DNA of 64,000 nt from Halicephalobus mephisto (GCA_009193035.1 SWDT01000087.1:1-64000); one strand, 5' to 3'; shown: positions 23,963-36,803, counted from the stretch's first letter. Notes: generated by a model from the letters alone, not told the origin. Translations and numbers: made by a program.

Positions 23963-26900
23963 ATGATATCATCAATGTTATTCTGGAGTTCTCTAATTAT
24001 CGTCGCTGTTGGTGAGTATTTTTCTGATTAAGTCATGTATTGCGTTCTTCATATGCTTGTACATAGATGTGCAAGTCTATATTTATATACTTATATACTC
24101 ATACATGGATATGTAAATTTATGTACTTATATACTCATATACTCGTATATAAAGATATAAATATGTAAATCTGTATCTATATACTTGTATAGATGCATAA
24201 ATACGTAAATTTATGTACCTATATACTCATATAAACGCATAAATATGTAAATTTATGTACCTATATACTCATATAAACGCATAAATATGTAAATTTATGT
24301 ACCTATATACTCATATACTTGTATATAAACATATAAATATGTAAATCTGTATCTTTATACTCATATAAACGCATAAATATGTAAATTTGTATCTTTATAC
24401 TCATATAGATGCATAAATATGTAAATCTGTATCTATATACTTGTATACTAAGATTTACTTGATATCTATTTGTCTTTTTTCTAAATATCTACACATCTAT
24501 ATAATTATGCACTTACAATATATTGATGTATAAATGTATATAAATATATGTACATAGATATATATAGGTATGTGATTATATATATACAACATACCTATCT
24601 ATATACATCTATGTAAATATCCCTATACAAACCTACATATATCTTCTTCTTTATCCTCAGCGTTTGTCCCGTTCTCGGGGTCCGCTATACCACACCATAC
24701 AATACAACAGAAAACAAGTTAAATTAAGACAAACTAGAACTTTTTGCTTGATCTTGCATGGCATGTGATTTGATGCGACGTTCCTATATAAACTACATAT
24801 ATATACTTATATATTTACAATATATCTCTCTATATACATATATGTACATATATACATATATACATATATACATATATACATATATACTTATATACTTACA
24901 ATATATCTATCTATATACATATATGTACATATATACATATATACTTTTACATTTACAATATATCTCTCTATATACATCTATATACATCTATATGCATATA
25001 TTTATAAGGTTACATATCTATATGCTTGTATATTTGCAATATATCTATCTATATACATCTATGCATATATGTATATTTATATATTTATAATGTATCTATC
25101 TATATACATCTATGTATATATGTATTTGTGTGTTTATATACTTACAATATCCATTCATAAACGTATATATTTTTCTATGCTTATATATCTATTTAATTGT
25201 ACAATTATAGATATATTATATAATATCAACCTTTCAGCCGGTGCGAATATACGACGAGAGGATTTGGATAACAATAATGGATCAGTAGCGATTGAACATG
25301 AATCACTAATCCCAAAAAATGAAAAAAACGAAACTGTTGATTCATCCGAAATTTTGACAGAAAATGACACAGATGAATTGATTGAAAAAATTTTAGAAAA
25401 TAATTCGTCGAATGAAACTGAACCGGAAATTGATAAAGATGTTAAAAAAAATTTGAATGAAAGCGAAAAAAAAGAAAAACGAACAGATTCAGAATCTTCG
25501 AAAAACACTTTTGGAGAACTGAAGGTTTCATTGCCTTCTGAAGCCATTGAGAAACTTCGTAGTCAACAAGCTGAAGTTCAGGAAGTTCTGGAGATGAATA
25601 AAAAAAGTTGGTTTTTTTTAAAAAAATAATTTTGAAAATTTTTCTGAATTTTGGAGATTTTTGGAAAAGTTTAGGATTTTAATGGAGGATTCTGAAACCT
25701 TACGGAAGACTTCAGAAGGTTCTGAAGCATTGCAGAATTCTGAAATTTTCAGAATCCTTGTGGAAAATTTTCGAAATTTTGAAGATTCTACAGTAGATTC
25801 TAAAGACTTCTGGGATCTTACTGAAAGTTTATGAAGGCTTCTAGAATTTCATAAAATTTACAAATTCCTAGAATCTTAATAGAAGATTCTGAAATTTCAA
25901 AAATTTCATAAAAACTTTTGAAATCTAGAATTTTCTACAAACTTCTGAAGTTTTGTAAAATTTTATAAACTTCTAGAATCTTAATAGAAGATTCTGAAAT
26001 TTTAAAAATTTCATAAAAATTTCTAAAACCTAGAATTTTCTACAAACTTCTAGAATTCCATAAATTTTATATAAATTTCTAGAATCTTAATGGAAAATTC
26101 TGAATTTTCATGAAATTTTATAAATTCCTAGAATTCTAGTGGAAGATTCTGAAACCTAGAATTTTCTACAAACTTCTGGAATCTGACAAAAGTCCCAGCA
26201 TCTAAGAAGGACTTTTTAAATTGTCCAAAATAAAAAATTCTTAACATTTGTAAAATTTAGAATATTTTTAAAAATGCAAATTTTACTTTTTTTTTTTTGC
26301 AGAAATAGCTAATCAAAAATCGAAAAACAAAAACGAAATTTCGAAAAATGAAGTTTCTCCGGTGACTGTAGTTGCTTCTGAAGCCGATGTTCAAAACGGT
26401 ACTCTGGTTACTGTAGACGATTCTGAAACAACTCCGAAAGTGACTCTTTTAAGTGAGGGTTCCACAAAAGAGGAAAAAAAAAGTTCATCGAAGAATTCTG
26501 AAGACAAAGAAGTTCCTCAAAATGAAAAAGCTTCAGAATCTGATTCTAAATCTTCTTCGAATAAAGGAGCTTCTGAATCCTCTTCGATTGGAGCCGATTC
26601 TGAACCTTCTTCGAGTGGAAGAGCTTCGAAATCAGATTCAGAATCTTCTCCAAATGAAAAAGTTTCAGAATCCGATTCTAAATCTTCTTCGAATAAAGGA
26701 GCTTCTGAATCCTCTTCAACGGGAGTCGATTCTGAACTTTCCCCAAGCGGAAGAGCTTCAGAATCCGATTCTGAAGCTTCTTCGAGTGGAAAAGCTTCGA
26801 AATCAGATTCTAAATCTTCTTCGAGTGGAAAAGTTTCAGAATCTGATTCTAAATCTTCTTCGAATAAAGGAGCTTCTGAATCCTCTTCGATTGGAGTCGA

Positions 26901-28699
26901 TTCTGAACCTTCTTCGAGTGGAAGAGCTTCGAAATCAGATTCAGAATCTTCTCCAAATGAAAAAGTTTCAGAATCCGATTCTAAATCTTCTTCGAATAAA
27001 GGAGCTTCTGAATCCTCTTCAACGGGAGTCGATTCTGAACTTTCCCCAAGCGGAAGAGCTTCAGAATCCGATTCTAAATCTTCTTCGAATGGAAGAGCTT
27101 TGCAATCAGATTCTGAATCTTCTTCGAGTGGAAAAATTTCAGAATCTGATTCTAAATCTTCTTCAAATAAAGGAGCTTCTAAATCCTCCTCAACTGGAGT
27201 CGATTCTGAACCTTCTTCGAGTGGAAGAGCTTCGAAATCAGATTCAGAATCTTCTCCAAATGAAAAAGCTTCAGAAACTGTTTCGAAATCTTCTTCGAAA
27301 AAAGGAACTTCTGAATCCTCTTCGATTGGAGTCGATTCTGAACCTTCTTCAAGTGAAGGGACTTCTGAATCCTCTTTAACTAAAGCCGCTTTAGAATCTT
27401 CTTCGAGTGGAAGAGCTTCAGAAGTCGTTTCTGAATCCTCTTCGACTGGAGCCGATTCTGGATCTTCTTTGGATACAGATGCTGCGGAATCTGATTCTGA
27501 AGATTCGCTTTCTTCGATCCATGAGAAAATCGCGGACATCGTGGATTACGTGACTCCGGCACCCAGAGTCGGGGCTTTCAGCCAGACCGTCCAGCTTCCT
27601 CCCCTCCAGGTCGGCAGTGACGGGGATTCCGCTTCACAAAATATCCAGATCATTGGAGGTAAATTTTTTTTAAATTAACTAAAAATAAAAAATATTAATA
27701 AAAAAAAATTATTCAAATGTCGAAAAAAAAACATTAAACATCATTCTTTTTGGGACCAATGTTTTTTATTTTTTGAAATAAATTTTTATCTAATGGTCCC
27801 GTCACGAATTATTTTTATTTTTTAACTGAGAAGACAAAAAATATTTTTTATACAATTTTCGTGGCGGGACCAATTTTTTATTTTATAATTTTTTGATTTA
27901 TGAAATTAAATTTTAATTTATGGTTCCGTCACGAATGATTTTTAATTTTTTTTTTTACTAAAACATAAATAATAATTTTTTTACAATTTTCGTGGCAGGA
28001 TCAATTTTTTATTTCATAATTTTTTGGTTTATGAAATTAAATTTCAATTTATGGTCCCGTCACGAATGATTTTTAATTTATTTTTTTACTAAAAACATAA
28101 ATAATAATTTTTTTACAATTTTCTGCTTTGAGATTGAATTTCAATTTATGGTTCCGTCACGAATGATTTTTAATTAATTTTTTAAATTAAAAACATAAAT
28201 AATATTTTTTTTACAATTTTCTGCTTTAAGATTGAATTTCAATTTATGGTCCTGTCATGAATGATTTTTAATTAATTTTTTTACTAAAAACATAAATAAT
28301 ATTTTTTTACAATTTTCTGCTTTGAGATTGAATTTCAATTTATGGTTCCGTCACGAATGATTTTTAATTAATTTTTTAAATTAAAAACATAAATAATATT
28401 TTTTTTACAATTTTCTGCTTTAAGATTGAATTTCAATTTATGGTCCTGTCATGAATGATTTTTGATTAACTTTTTTACTAAAAACATAAATAATGTCTTT
28501 TTACAATTTTCGTGGCGGGACCAATTTTCTGCTTTGAGATTAAATTTCAATTTATGGTCCTGTCACGAATGATTTTTAATTAATTTTTTGATTGTAATTC
28601 TAATTAACATTCTTTAAATCCATGTTTTCAGACACCGCAAATGCTACAGTAAGACGAACAGCGAATTCTCTCTCTGTCGAAGCTCACAACATTCTGTAA
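23963..28699 (+). CDS. Secreted Ser/Glu/Asp-rich repeat protein
   Basis: Four exons: 23963-24011, 25238-25606, 26303-27658, 28632-28699; 613 aa. All introns are phase 1 and frames join exactly. Exon 1 is a signal peptide ([17 protein letters not shown]). Exon 2 is acidic with several NxS/T sites. Exon 3 carries about 300 residues of degenerate repeats such as [18 protein letters not shown], in a higher-order period of about 55-60 residues, then a unique tail containing [15 protein letters not shown]. Exon 4 ends with [11 protein letters not shown]. The many S-x-E triplets match the consensus of secretory-pathway Fam20C-type kinases, so heavy phosphorylation is possible (inference). Low complexity precludes a family call; it could be a matrix, cuticle or eggshell component. 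Intron 1 is TA-repeat rich. Poly(A) signal at 28716-28721. Confidence 0.9.
24050..24470. repeat. About 42-bp tandem repeat
   Basis: Units of 'gcataaatatgtaaattta' plus 'tgtacctatatactcatat' in intron 1 of the Ser-rich gene. Confidence 0.8.
24780..25150. repeat. TATACA/TATATC microsatellite
   Basis: 'tatatacatatatacatata' runs with interspersed 'tacaatatatctatctatat'. This produces long spurious open frames rich in Tyr and Ile. Confidence 0.85.
26520..27460 (+). repeat. Coding minisatellite in exon 3
   Basis: Nested repeats: a short Ser/Glu unit of 33-36 bp, and a copied block of about 310 bp (26580-26890 versus 26880-27190) nearly identical. Repeat lengths are multiples of three. All three of this frame, the +1 frame and the antisense frame remain open for more than 300 codons, purely from codon composition. 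Confidence 0.85.
27740..28600. repeat. Tandem repeat, about 113-bp unit, with inverted motif pair
   Basis: Seven to eight copies in intron 3 of the Ser-rich gene. Early copies pair 'cgtggcgggaccaat' with 'atggtcccgtcacgaa'; later copies lose the left arm ('ttctgctttgagattgaatt'). Confidence 0.85.
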
Positions 28700-28970
28700 C
28701 AAGATTTCGAAAATTAATAAAATTAAAATTTTCTATTAAAAAAACCGAAAATTTCCCAATTATTTTTATTACTGTAAACTTCAATAAAATCTGTAACCAA
28801 CAAAAAAACAAAAAACTACCGTAATAACTAATTAAAAATTGATTATGATTAATTTTGGAAACTTCAGAGGCACTTGTGGATTCCACTTTTTCCAACTTTG
28901 AGATCCTTGGATTTTCCGTGTTGTGACATTTGTGTCCTGAATATTTATATTCAAATTTTAACAATTTTAA

Positions 28971-29523
28971 TTCGAAAATTGAAAATAATTTTAAATAATT
29001 CTGTTTTTTGTGAATAATTGAAGATTTCAGATGTTTAGAATTAGGGTTATTTTTCAGAATCCTCAATTCTGAAGGTGAATTGTGGATTCTGACTTCAGAT
29101 TCAGGATTTACGGGGATGATTACGTTGTTACAAGTACTTTTTATCCTATCCTGACTGTAGAATTTGAAAGTAAATACTAGGGATATAAATGCTTCAAATA
29201 TTAGTGTTATACAACTCAGAATCCTCAATTCTGAAGATCAACTATTGATTCTGACTTTAGATTCAGAATCTACAGATCTGATTGCGTTGTTACAAGTACT
29301 TTTTGTTCAGTTAGAACTGCAGCATAGGAGTATAAATGTGTGGGATACAAATACTTAGAACGCAAATGTCCCACAACCAATGCTAGACGTCTTAAATTCG
29401 AACAACAAGTACTTAGAAATGAAGTACTCAGACCCGTAGATTCTGGATCTGAAGTCAGAATTCAGACTTCTGAAGGTTATTTGCTCATTCTGACCTCAGA
29501 TTCAGGATCTACGAGTTTGATAA
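28971..29523. mobile_element. Dispersed foldback repeat, copy 2
   Basis: Near-identical partner of 22196-22752 in the same orientation, lying between the Ser-rich gene and the innexin 3' end. The sequences diverge beyond 'acgagtttga' on the right. Confidence 0.75.
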
Positions 29524-29609
29524 CCCTATTGTGGACGATTTTAAATCAATTCAAATTGCGAAATAGGAATATAAATGTCCAGGACCCAAGTGTCACAAAA
29601 CCGGACATT

Positions 29610-32600
29610 CTACAGAACGGAACTGGCATCGCTGTTGTGTCCCCCGACCCTTCTCTGACTCAACTGAGGGGGCGGGGATCTGGACGTTCTTCGTTGATGT
29701 TGTCTGGAGTCAGATATTTCTGAAGGAGCACTCGGATTACCGTAGCCCTTGTGTTTAGGTTGTCCTGAAGGAAAAAAGTTAAAATATTTAAAAAAAGGGA
29801 AAAAATCACTCCATACAGTACTCCACTTTACCAAAATTAAAGTTTTTCGTTTTAAGACAAAATCAAATTTTACACTTTTAAAAATTATTTTTTTATTAAA
29901 AAAAAATAAAACATTTTTTTATTTTAAAAATTAATTTTAAAAAACTCATATTTTAGTACGAAAATTTCAGAAATTAAGTTTTTTGTTAATTTTGGTAAAA
30001 TAAAGTACAATTTTTAGTGAAACAGAAATAGTTCGAAAGTTGTTTAAGTGCAAAAAGTTAAATCCTAAATTTCGATCACCACCTTTGAAAAAAGTGATTT
30101 TTTTAAAAAATTTCGAAATTATTTCTCACCACGAAAACTTTAGATTTTTACATTTAATTTTGATAAAAATAATTCTTTTTTAAAGTTAAAAAATTCACAA
30201 ATTCAGTTTCACCACGAAAACTTCAAATTTCGACCATAAACTTTGGTAAAATAAAATAATTTTCTAAACCTAAAATCTTCCAATTTCAGTCTCATCACGA
30301 AAACTTCAAATTTCGACCGTAAATTTTGGTAAACCAAAAAGTATTAAAATGTTACACACACCTCTTTCCTCATTGTTAGGCAAGTAAAAAGTAGTAGGTT
30401 TAGTCCAAGTGTACAAAGGTGGAGGGGAAGATTCAGCTGTATCCGTACCTTTATCAAAAAGTGCTTTCATCAATTCTTGTGGAGGTTCTGGAGGCGGAAT
30501 CAACTGCTTATTCAAGTCACCATCGAAAGATCTAGCATGAGATAATTTCCTTAATCTCCAATCGTTGTGTCTGTTGACAGATTCATCTATATCTATCGCC
30601 ATCGAATTTGATCCTCTTTTCAAATCAGGCAAAGAATTACATCTTCTTCTTAGTTCTATTCCATGATACGATGTCCACAATGATCGAACCAAATCCGTTC
30701 CAAAAATAACTCCAGAATACGTACTTAACATCCTAATCGCGAACATTCCGTCTGCTTTCAGGTAAGTCCCCACAAATTGCTTCACTCTCCTCATTGCATC
30801 CTCATCTATAACTGTTCAAAATTACTGTAAAAAATAAAACCAATTTTTTTCCAAAATGGTCCTGACAAGAATTTCTAAAAATTCTAGAACTTTCAAAATT
30901 TCGAAATTACTGTAAAAAATAAAACCAATTTTTTTCCAAAATGGTCCTGACAAGAATTTCTAAAAATTCTAGAACTTTCAAAATTTCGAAATTACTGTAA
31001 AAAATGAAAACAATTTTCTTTTAAGTTATTCTCAATACAAATTTTCGAGTTTTACAACCTTCCAAAATTTCAAAATTACTGTAAAAAATGAAAACAATTT
31101 TCTTCCAAAATGGTCCTGACAAGAATTTCTAAAAATTCTAGAACTTTCAAAATTACTGTAAAAAATAAAACCAATTTTCTTCCAAAATGGTCTTGATACG
31201 AGTTTCTAAAAATTCCAGAACTTTCAAAATCACTATATTAAAAAATTAATTTTTTCCTAAAATATTCATAAATTTCTAAAATTTTAAATGATTCCAGAAA
31301 TCTCTAAAAAGTTTTAAAATCTTCTAAAACCACTTACAGTATCTTCAAAAATGTTAAAAATTTTTACAGCATCTTCAAAAACTCAAAAAAATTTTAAAAT
31401 CACTTACAATATTTTCAAAAATGTCAAAATTTTCTACAGTATCCCCAAAAATTCTAAAAACTTTTAAAACCACTTACAGTATCATTAAAATTTTTTTTTG
31501 AATTCTAAAAATTTTCTACAGAATTTTTGAATATTTTAAAAACTTTTAAAACCACTTACAGTATCCTCAAAAATGTCAAAAAATTTCTACAGTATCTTCA
31601 AAAACTCAAAAAATTTCTACAGTATCTTCAAAAATTCAAAAAAATTTTAAAATCACTTACAGTATCCTCAAAAATCTTTAAAATTTTCTACAGAATTTTT
31701 GAATATTTTAAAAATTCTAATAAACTTTATTTAAAAACATAAAGCTCACCATCAGTGCTGAAGTCTTCTTCGCTCATCTCCAGATGTTTCGCAATATATC
31801 CAACATTGTAGCAAGGACAGAAAGCCACAACTGTCCAATACAAGAAGCTTCCCAATGTGAAAATGAGTAAAAATATGTACCAGAACCACAAGAAAATAAA
31901 AATTTTCTCATTAAAAATATTAATTACTAATACACATTGAATTGTGTAATCTTGAACATTGCCCATCACGCGAATCTAAAAATTTTAAAATAAATTTTAG
32001 AAAAATTCAAAAAAATTTTAAATAAATTTTAGAAAAATTCAAAAAATTTTAAATAAATTTTAGAAAAATTCAAAAAATTTTTAGAAAAATTCAAAAAAAT
32101 TATAAAATTTTTTAAAATAGTCAATTTCTTTATTTAAAAATTAATAAAAAAAATTCAAAAATTATTTGATTTTAAAACAAAATTAACTTTTTGAAAAATT
32201 TAAATAAATTTTTAAAAATTCAAAAAAATAAAATTAATTTAAAGAAATTCGGAATAAAATAAATTAAAATAAATTTTAAAAAATTCAAAATAAAATAAAT
32301 TTTTTAAAAATCAAAATAAAATAAATTTTTAAAAATTCGAAATAAAATAAATTTTTAAAATTTTAAAAAAACTTACTTCAAAATCGCAGAGGGAAACTCT
32401 AGGAAACATGCCTGATTGTTCCCACGTCGCTCCATTTATCAGATCCAAGATAGCTCCGAATCCATAAAATGCGTGTTTCGTCGTTCCCAGGAACCTGTTA
32501 TTATCAAAGTAAAATCTAGAGAAACCATTATTGTCCATATAGCCAAATGCAAACCAAGGACAGAAGAAAATTTTGTAGTTAAAAAAATTAAAAAACACTT

Positions 32601-35600
32601 TTACAAAACACTCGGAGTAAATTTTTATAAAAATTACAGTAACTTATAATTTCTTAAGTAGTTCTCAGTAAATTTTCGAAATTCTATAATTAACTAAATT
32701 TTCTAAAATTTTATATTCAAATAAATTTTCTAAATTCTGTATTTAAATAAGTTTTTAAAATTCTATATTTAAATAAGTTTTCTAAAATTCTATATTTAAA
32801 TAAGTTTTCTAAATTCTATATTTAAATAAATTTCTAAAATTCTATAATTAAGTAAATTTTTAAAATCATATATTCAAATAAATTTATAAATAAATTTCTA
32901 AAATTCTATGTTTAAATAAATATCTAAAATTCTATATTTAAATAAATTTGTAAATAAATTTTTAAAATTATACATTCAAATAAATTTATAAATAAAACAA
33001 AATTAAAAATTTCTATCTACTTTCGAAGGATAACCATATGTAAAAAATAATTTTAAAATATTCTAAAAATCACAACCAGAACTGTCGATTTTTCGAATAA
33101 AATTAAAATTTTCGAATAAATTTTTAATTTTAGAATCAAATTGAAATTTTTGAATAAAATTAAAAATTAAAAATTAACTTGAAATTTTTAAATAAAATTA
33201 AAAATTAATTTGAAATTTTCGAATAAAATTAAAAATTAATTTTAAAATTTCAAATAAAATTGAAATTCATTTAAATTTCGTTTCAAAAATCCGAAATCGA
33301 CAGTTCTGACCACAACCACAAATTGCTTTGTCATAGGTGAAAATTTCGTGAATTAAAAAAATAAAAAAAAATAAAAAATAAAAAAAAAAATAAAAAATAA
33401 AAACAAACCTGTTCATTAAATACAATTGTCCCGCGACATTCATCAAATAACACAACTTCGTTAACAAGTACAGTAAGCTCACATAGTAAGCACTGTATTG
33501 GATGTTGAAGATCCTGAGAATCGTGTGGGGCTTGATGTTCCGTCTTCTGAGTCTTCTGTGGAATCTCAGAGCTCCTTGAAGATGAACACAAAGACTTCTG
33601 ATGTTCGCTGCCTTGATGTCTGGTTTAATATTATTTGAATCACTTGCTAATTTAATAATTTGTTGAATTCTAATTCCAGAATAATCCGAAAAATGTTTCC
33701 AAAGAAGACTCGGAAGTCGAAAACACGCAGCGCTGATAAGAAGGAAAAACGGGACCCACTGATAGTAGCTTATTCTTCTTTCCCGTCGTTCCGTCTGGTT
33801 CACATCGGCCACGGTCGACTTCATCGGGATGTAATAGGTGTCCTGAGCGAAGCAGTATTGTTCAGCATACTAAAAAAGTGAAAATTAATATATCAATGGA
33901 AACAAATATGCAACTTAATACATAAATACAAACTAGCAGGTCAGTAAAAATCACTATATAAACTAATGTATCAATGAAAATCACTATATAAACTAATATA
34001 TCAATGAAAATCAATGTATAAACTAATATATCAATGAAAATCAATTTATAAATGCAACCTAATATATAAATAGGAAAATTGATATATGAATGCGACCTAA
34101 TATGTCAGTGAAAACCACTATATAAACTAATATATCAATGAAAATTAATATATAAACTAATATATTAATGAAAATCAATATATAAATGCAACCTAATATA
34201 TAAATAGAAAAATTGATATATGAATGCGACCTAATATGTCAGTGAAAATCAATTTATAAACATATTAATTTTGCAGAATATATATTGCTTTATGTCATTT
34301 TATATAACTTTAAATGCGTGTTAGAAGAAAATCACTGAGGATTTATTATCGAAAATTCACTAATTAACTAAATTTCACACTTTACAAAATCGCCGGTTCA
34401 TGAGCATACGAGGAAGTTCACTCATATTATTGACAATTCATATATCAATATAAACTAATGAGTCGGAATCTAATGTAAATTTTCATTATATAAAAAAAAA
34501 CAATCAAATTTTTTAAAAGCTATGGTAAAAAATTTCAACATTAATTTTCATATATCAACTTCTACGTTATTGCATTTAGGACCTAATTCCCCATCGAATA
34601 TATAATATATTAGGGCTGAATATTACATAACTTCAAAAACTAAAATCCTAAAATTCGCTCCAGAATCTGTTTAAATTTCAATTTTCTTAAAACTGATTTT
34701 CGAAAATATTTTTCGTTCATAACTTTCTTAGAAATTTAATTTTCATATATGAACTTCTACGTTATTGCATTTAGGACCTAATTCCCCATCGAATGGTATG
34801 TGATATATTAGAATCAAACATTTCATAATTCCAAAAAATAAAAATCATTATGTTCATATATGAAAACTCCCTAATCTGACCTGTTCTGCCCCGTTAAAGG
34901 GCATAGGATCCGGCGTCAAGCACTCCATCGCTCTCCCACTGAATTGCTTATAACTTTGAACTAATGCAACTGCAATCAGAATATTCGTCGTCAGAAGACA
35001 ACTAGCATCGATAACATCCACAAAACCACTTTGATCAACCACAAATCTTCCTGACGATAATACATTTGAGAGAATATTCATAATTTCATAGATAAATAAA
35101 ACTTTACGTTTCAAAAATGATTCATAAATTTAATTTTCGTCGATTTTTGATTTTTAAATTTCTTTTTTACACAATTTTAATATTTAAAAATTTCCCAAAA
35201 ATATAAATTTTTTGTCACACCTTTTTTGGGTTTCTTTTCATAAATTTTTACACTTTTTTTAATTTCAAAATTGACCAAACAAATAACGAATAGGAACAAA
35301 TAGTGATCGCAAAACATCAATGATTCAAGAATTTTCCGAATTTTCTCAAAGCATTTTGGGCCAAATCGCGAAACAATAACAATAATAATAATATTAAAAA
35401 TTAAAAAATTATTAAAAATTATATTAAAAATCTCATACTCTTATATCATAAAACAACGAAAATTGACGTTGTTATGAAGTTGTCTCGACGCGAATTTCAG
35501 GGACCTCATGAAAACTACAGTAACCTGCGCGTCGATTTTACGTGACAATCTCGTGATTATTATCATGCAATTAATCTTCACTTTTATATCATAAAAAATC

Positions 35601-36803
35601 AGAAATGGACGTTACGAAGTTGTCTCGACGCGAATTTCAGAGACCTCATGAAAACTACAGTAACCCGCGCGTTGATTTTACGTGACAATTTCGTAATTGT
35701 TATCATGCAATTAATCTTCACTTTTATATCATAAAAAATCAGAAAAGGATATTATGAAGTTGTCTCGACGTGAATTTCAGGGACTTCATGAAAACTACAG
35801 TAACCCGCGCGTTGATTTTACGTGACAATCTCGTGATTGTTATCATACAACCAAAGACCTCGTTGGAGATGGACTCCATTACTCGTATTAAAACTAATAT
35901 TAATAACTTTCACTAACCTGTTCCCACGCTCCACTGAAAAGGTCCGGTACAAGGCATTCTAAAGGTTTTCCACCGAATTGCTGAAATTATAATTTTAAAT
36001 TACTGTAAAAAATAAAAATTTCTGAAAATAATTTAAAAAACACAATTTTTAGAAAATTTTATAATTTTAAAATTGTACTGTAAAGAATTAAAATTTTACA
36101 ATTTCGGAAGTATACTGTAGAAAGTAAAGATAAAAATTTTTGAAAGTAATTTTAAAAATATAGTTTCTAGGAAATTTTATAATTTTAAAATTGTACAAAA
36201 TTCATTTCAAAAAATTTCGAGTAAATTTTAAAAATGAAGCAGACCCGAACGAGAACTCCCACCACGAAAGTCCCTGCTGGGGCGGCTGTACGACGTTTGC
36301 TCTCGTTTTTCTCCTTTTTGATCTGCATCGATTCCGAAATTCTTTCTTTTTAAATTAATTTTTTCTTATTTAACTGTGATATTAAATCAATTTAAATAAA
36401 AAAAATTAATATAAAAAATAAGTAAGATAAGTATTACGAAATAAAGGGAGCAAGTGTACAGCCGCCAGGACAGGCAGCAGTGCAGGTCATTTTTCGGAAC
36501 AATTTTCCATCTTTATTATTTCATATATCATTAAAATAAATCACTAAAAAATTTCAAATCTATTTCTGCATTTAAAGGAATACTAAATGAAATTTTAAAA
36601 ATTTTCTAATTTTGAAATTTTTTAATTTTAGAAATTTTCTAATTTTTTTTTTAAATAAAAAAAAAACTAACCTTGAAAGAAACCAACACTGCCAATCCGA
36701 TGAGAAGATTAGCTGTGAAATAAGAGTGCATCCGATCCACCAAATTTCGATCCTCGTTTCCGGCCACATAATGCAGCATAGACAACGCTGTGGTTAACGC
36801 CAT
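29610..36803 (-). CDS. inx: Innexin gap-junction subunit with alternative first exons
   Basis: Shared exons: 33869-33409, 32494-32377, 31975-31750, 30805-30362, 29764-29610. Form A adds 36803-36672 and 35980-35918 (532 aa); form B adds 35081-34881 (534 aa). Both N-terminal sets end in phase 0 at ..EQ, just before YAEQYC. Innexin hallmarks are four TM segments, YYQWVPFF before TM2, and two cysteines in each extracellular loop (ECL..YC; SLC..QC). A long cytoplasmic tail with Pro-rich (SPPPLYTW; SRSPPPQLSQRR) and basic stretches follows TM4. Innexins form invertebrate gap junctions; N-terminus and TM1 line the pore and shape gating. It is not the UNC-7/UNC-9 subtype by sequence; the exact orthologue is left open ('inx' is the class name). 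Intron 35982-36671 and the 5' region contain complex blocks that may be regulatory. Confidence 0.95.
30820..31240. repeat. Tandem repeat, about 87-bp unit
   Basis: Five copies in an innexin intron: 'ccaaaatggtcctgacaaga', 'atttctaaaaattctagaac', 'tttcaaaatttcgaaattac'. 31290-31700 continues with 'cacttacagtatcctcaaaa' units of about 50 bp. Confidence 0.85.
32650..33000. repeat. 27-bp AT-rich tandem repeat
   Basis: 'aattctatatttaaataagt' plus 'tttctaa', about twelve copies in an innexin intron. Confidence 0.8.
33890..34260. repeat. Tandem 'aactaatatatcaatgaaaa' repeat
   Basis: About 27-bp units downstream of innexin exon B. At 34541-34605 and 34735-34795 a further block ('acttctacgttattgcattt', 'aggacctaattccccatcga') is duplicated about 190 bp apart. 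Confidence 0.8.
34881..35081 (-). CDS. inx: Innexin alternative first exon B
   Basis: A single 67-codon exon from ATG to CAG|GTCAGA. It encodes its own N-terminus (MNILSNVLSSGRF), TM1 (LLTTNILIAVALVQSY) and the start of extracellular loop 1 with its own ECLTPDP cysteine. It replaces the content of exons A1 and A2 (QFGGKPLECLVPD). No strong acceptor precedes it, as expected of a first exon with its own promoter. Confidence 0.85.
35455..35850. repeat. Tandem repeat, about 125-bp unit, three copies
   Basis: 'gaagttgtctcgacgcgaat', 'aaaactacagtaacccgcgc' and 'tgattttacgtgacaatctc' in each copy. It lies between alternative innexin exons B and A2. Confidence 0.9.
35918..36803 (-). CDS. inx: Innexin alternative first exons A1 and A2
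   Basis: A1 (36803-36672, 44 codons) encodes MALTTALSMLHYVAGNEDRN, then TM1 ending VLVSFK. A2 (35980-35918, 21 codons) encodes QFGGKPLECLVPDLFSGAWE-Q. The 690-bp intron between them contains two unusually GC-rich blocks (36240-36330 and 36450-36490). Confidence 0.9.

Noticed and set aside
24758..25210. Tyr/Ile-rich plus-strand frames
   Set aside because: Translation of a TATACA microsatellite within intron 1 of the Ser-rich gene.
26517..27539. 340-codon antisense open frame
   Set aside because: It is the shadow of the Ser-rich exon; its openness follows from TCN/GAA codon use and it has no splice or start context of its own.
30018..30025. Caenorhabditis 21U-RNA upstream motif (ctgtttca on the minus strand)
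   Set aside because: A single 8-mer hit in AT-rich DNA; no clustering of motifs as seen in piRNA loci.
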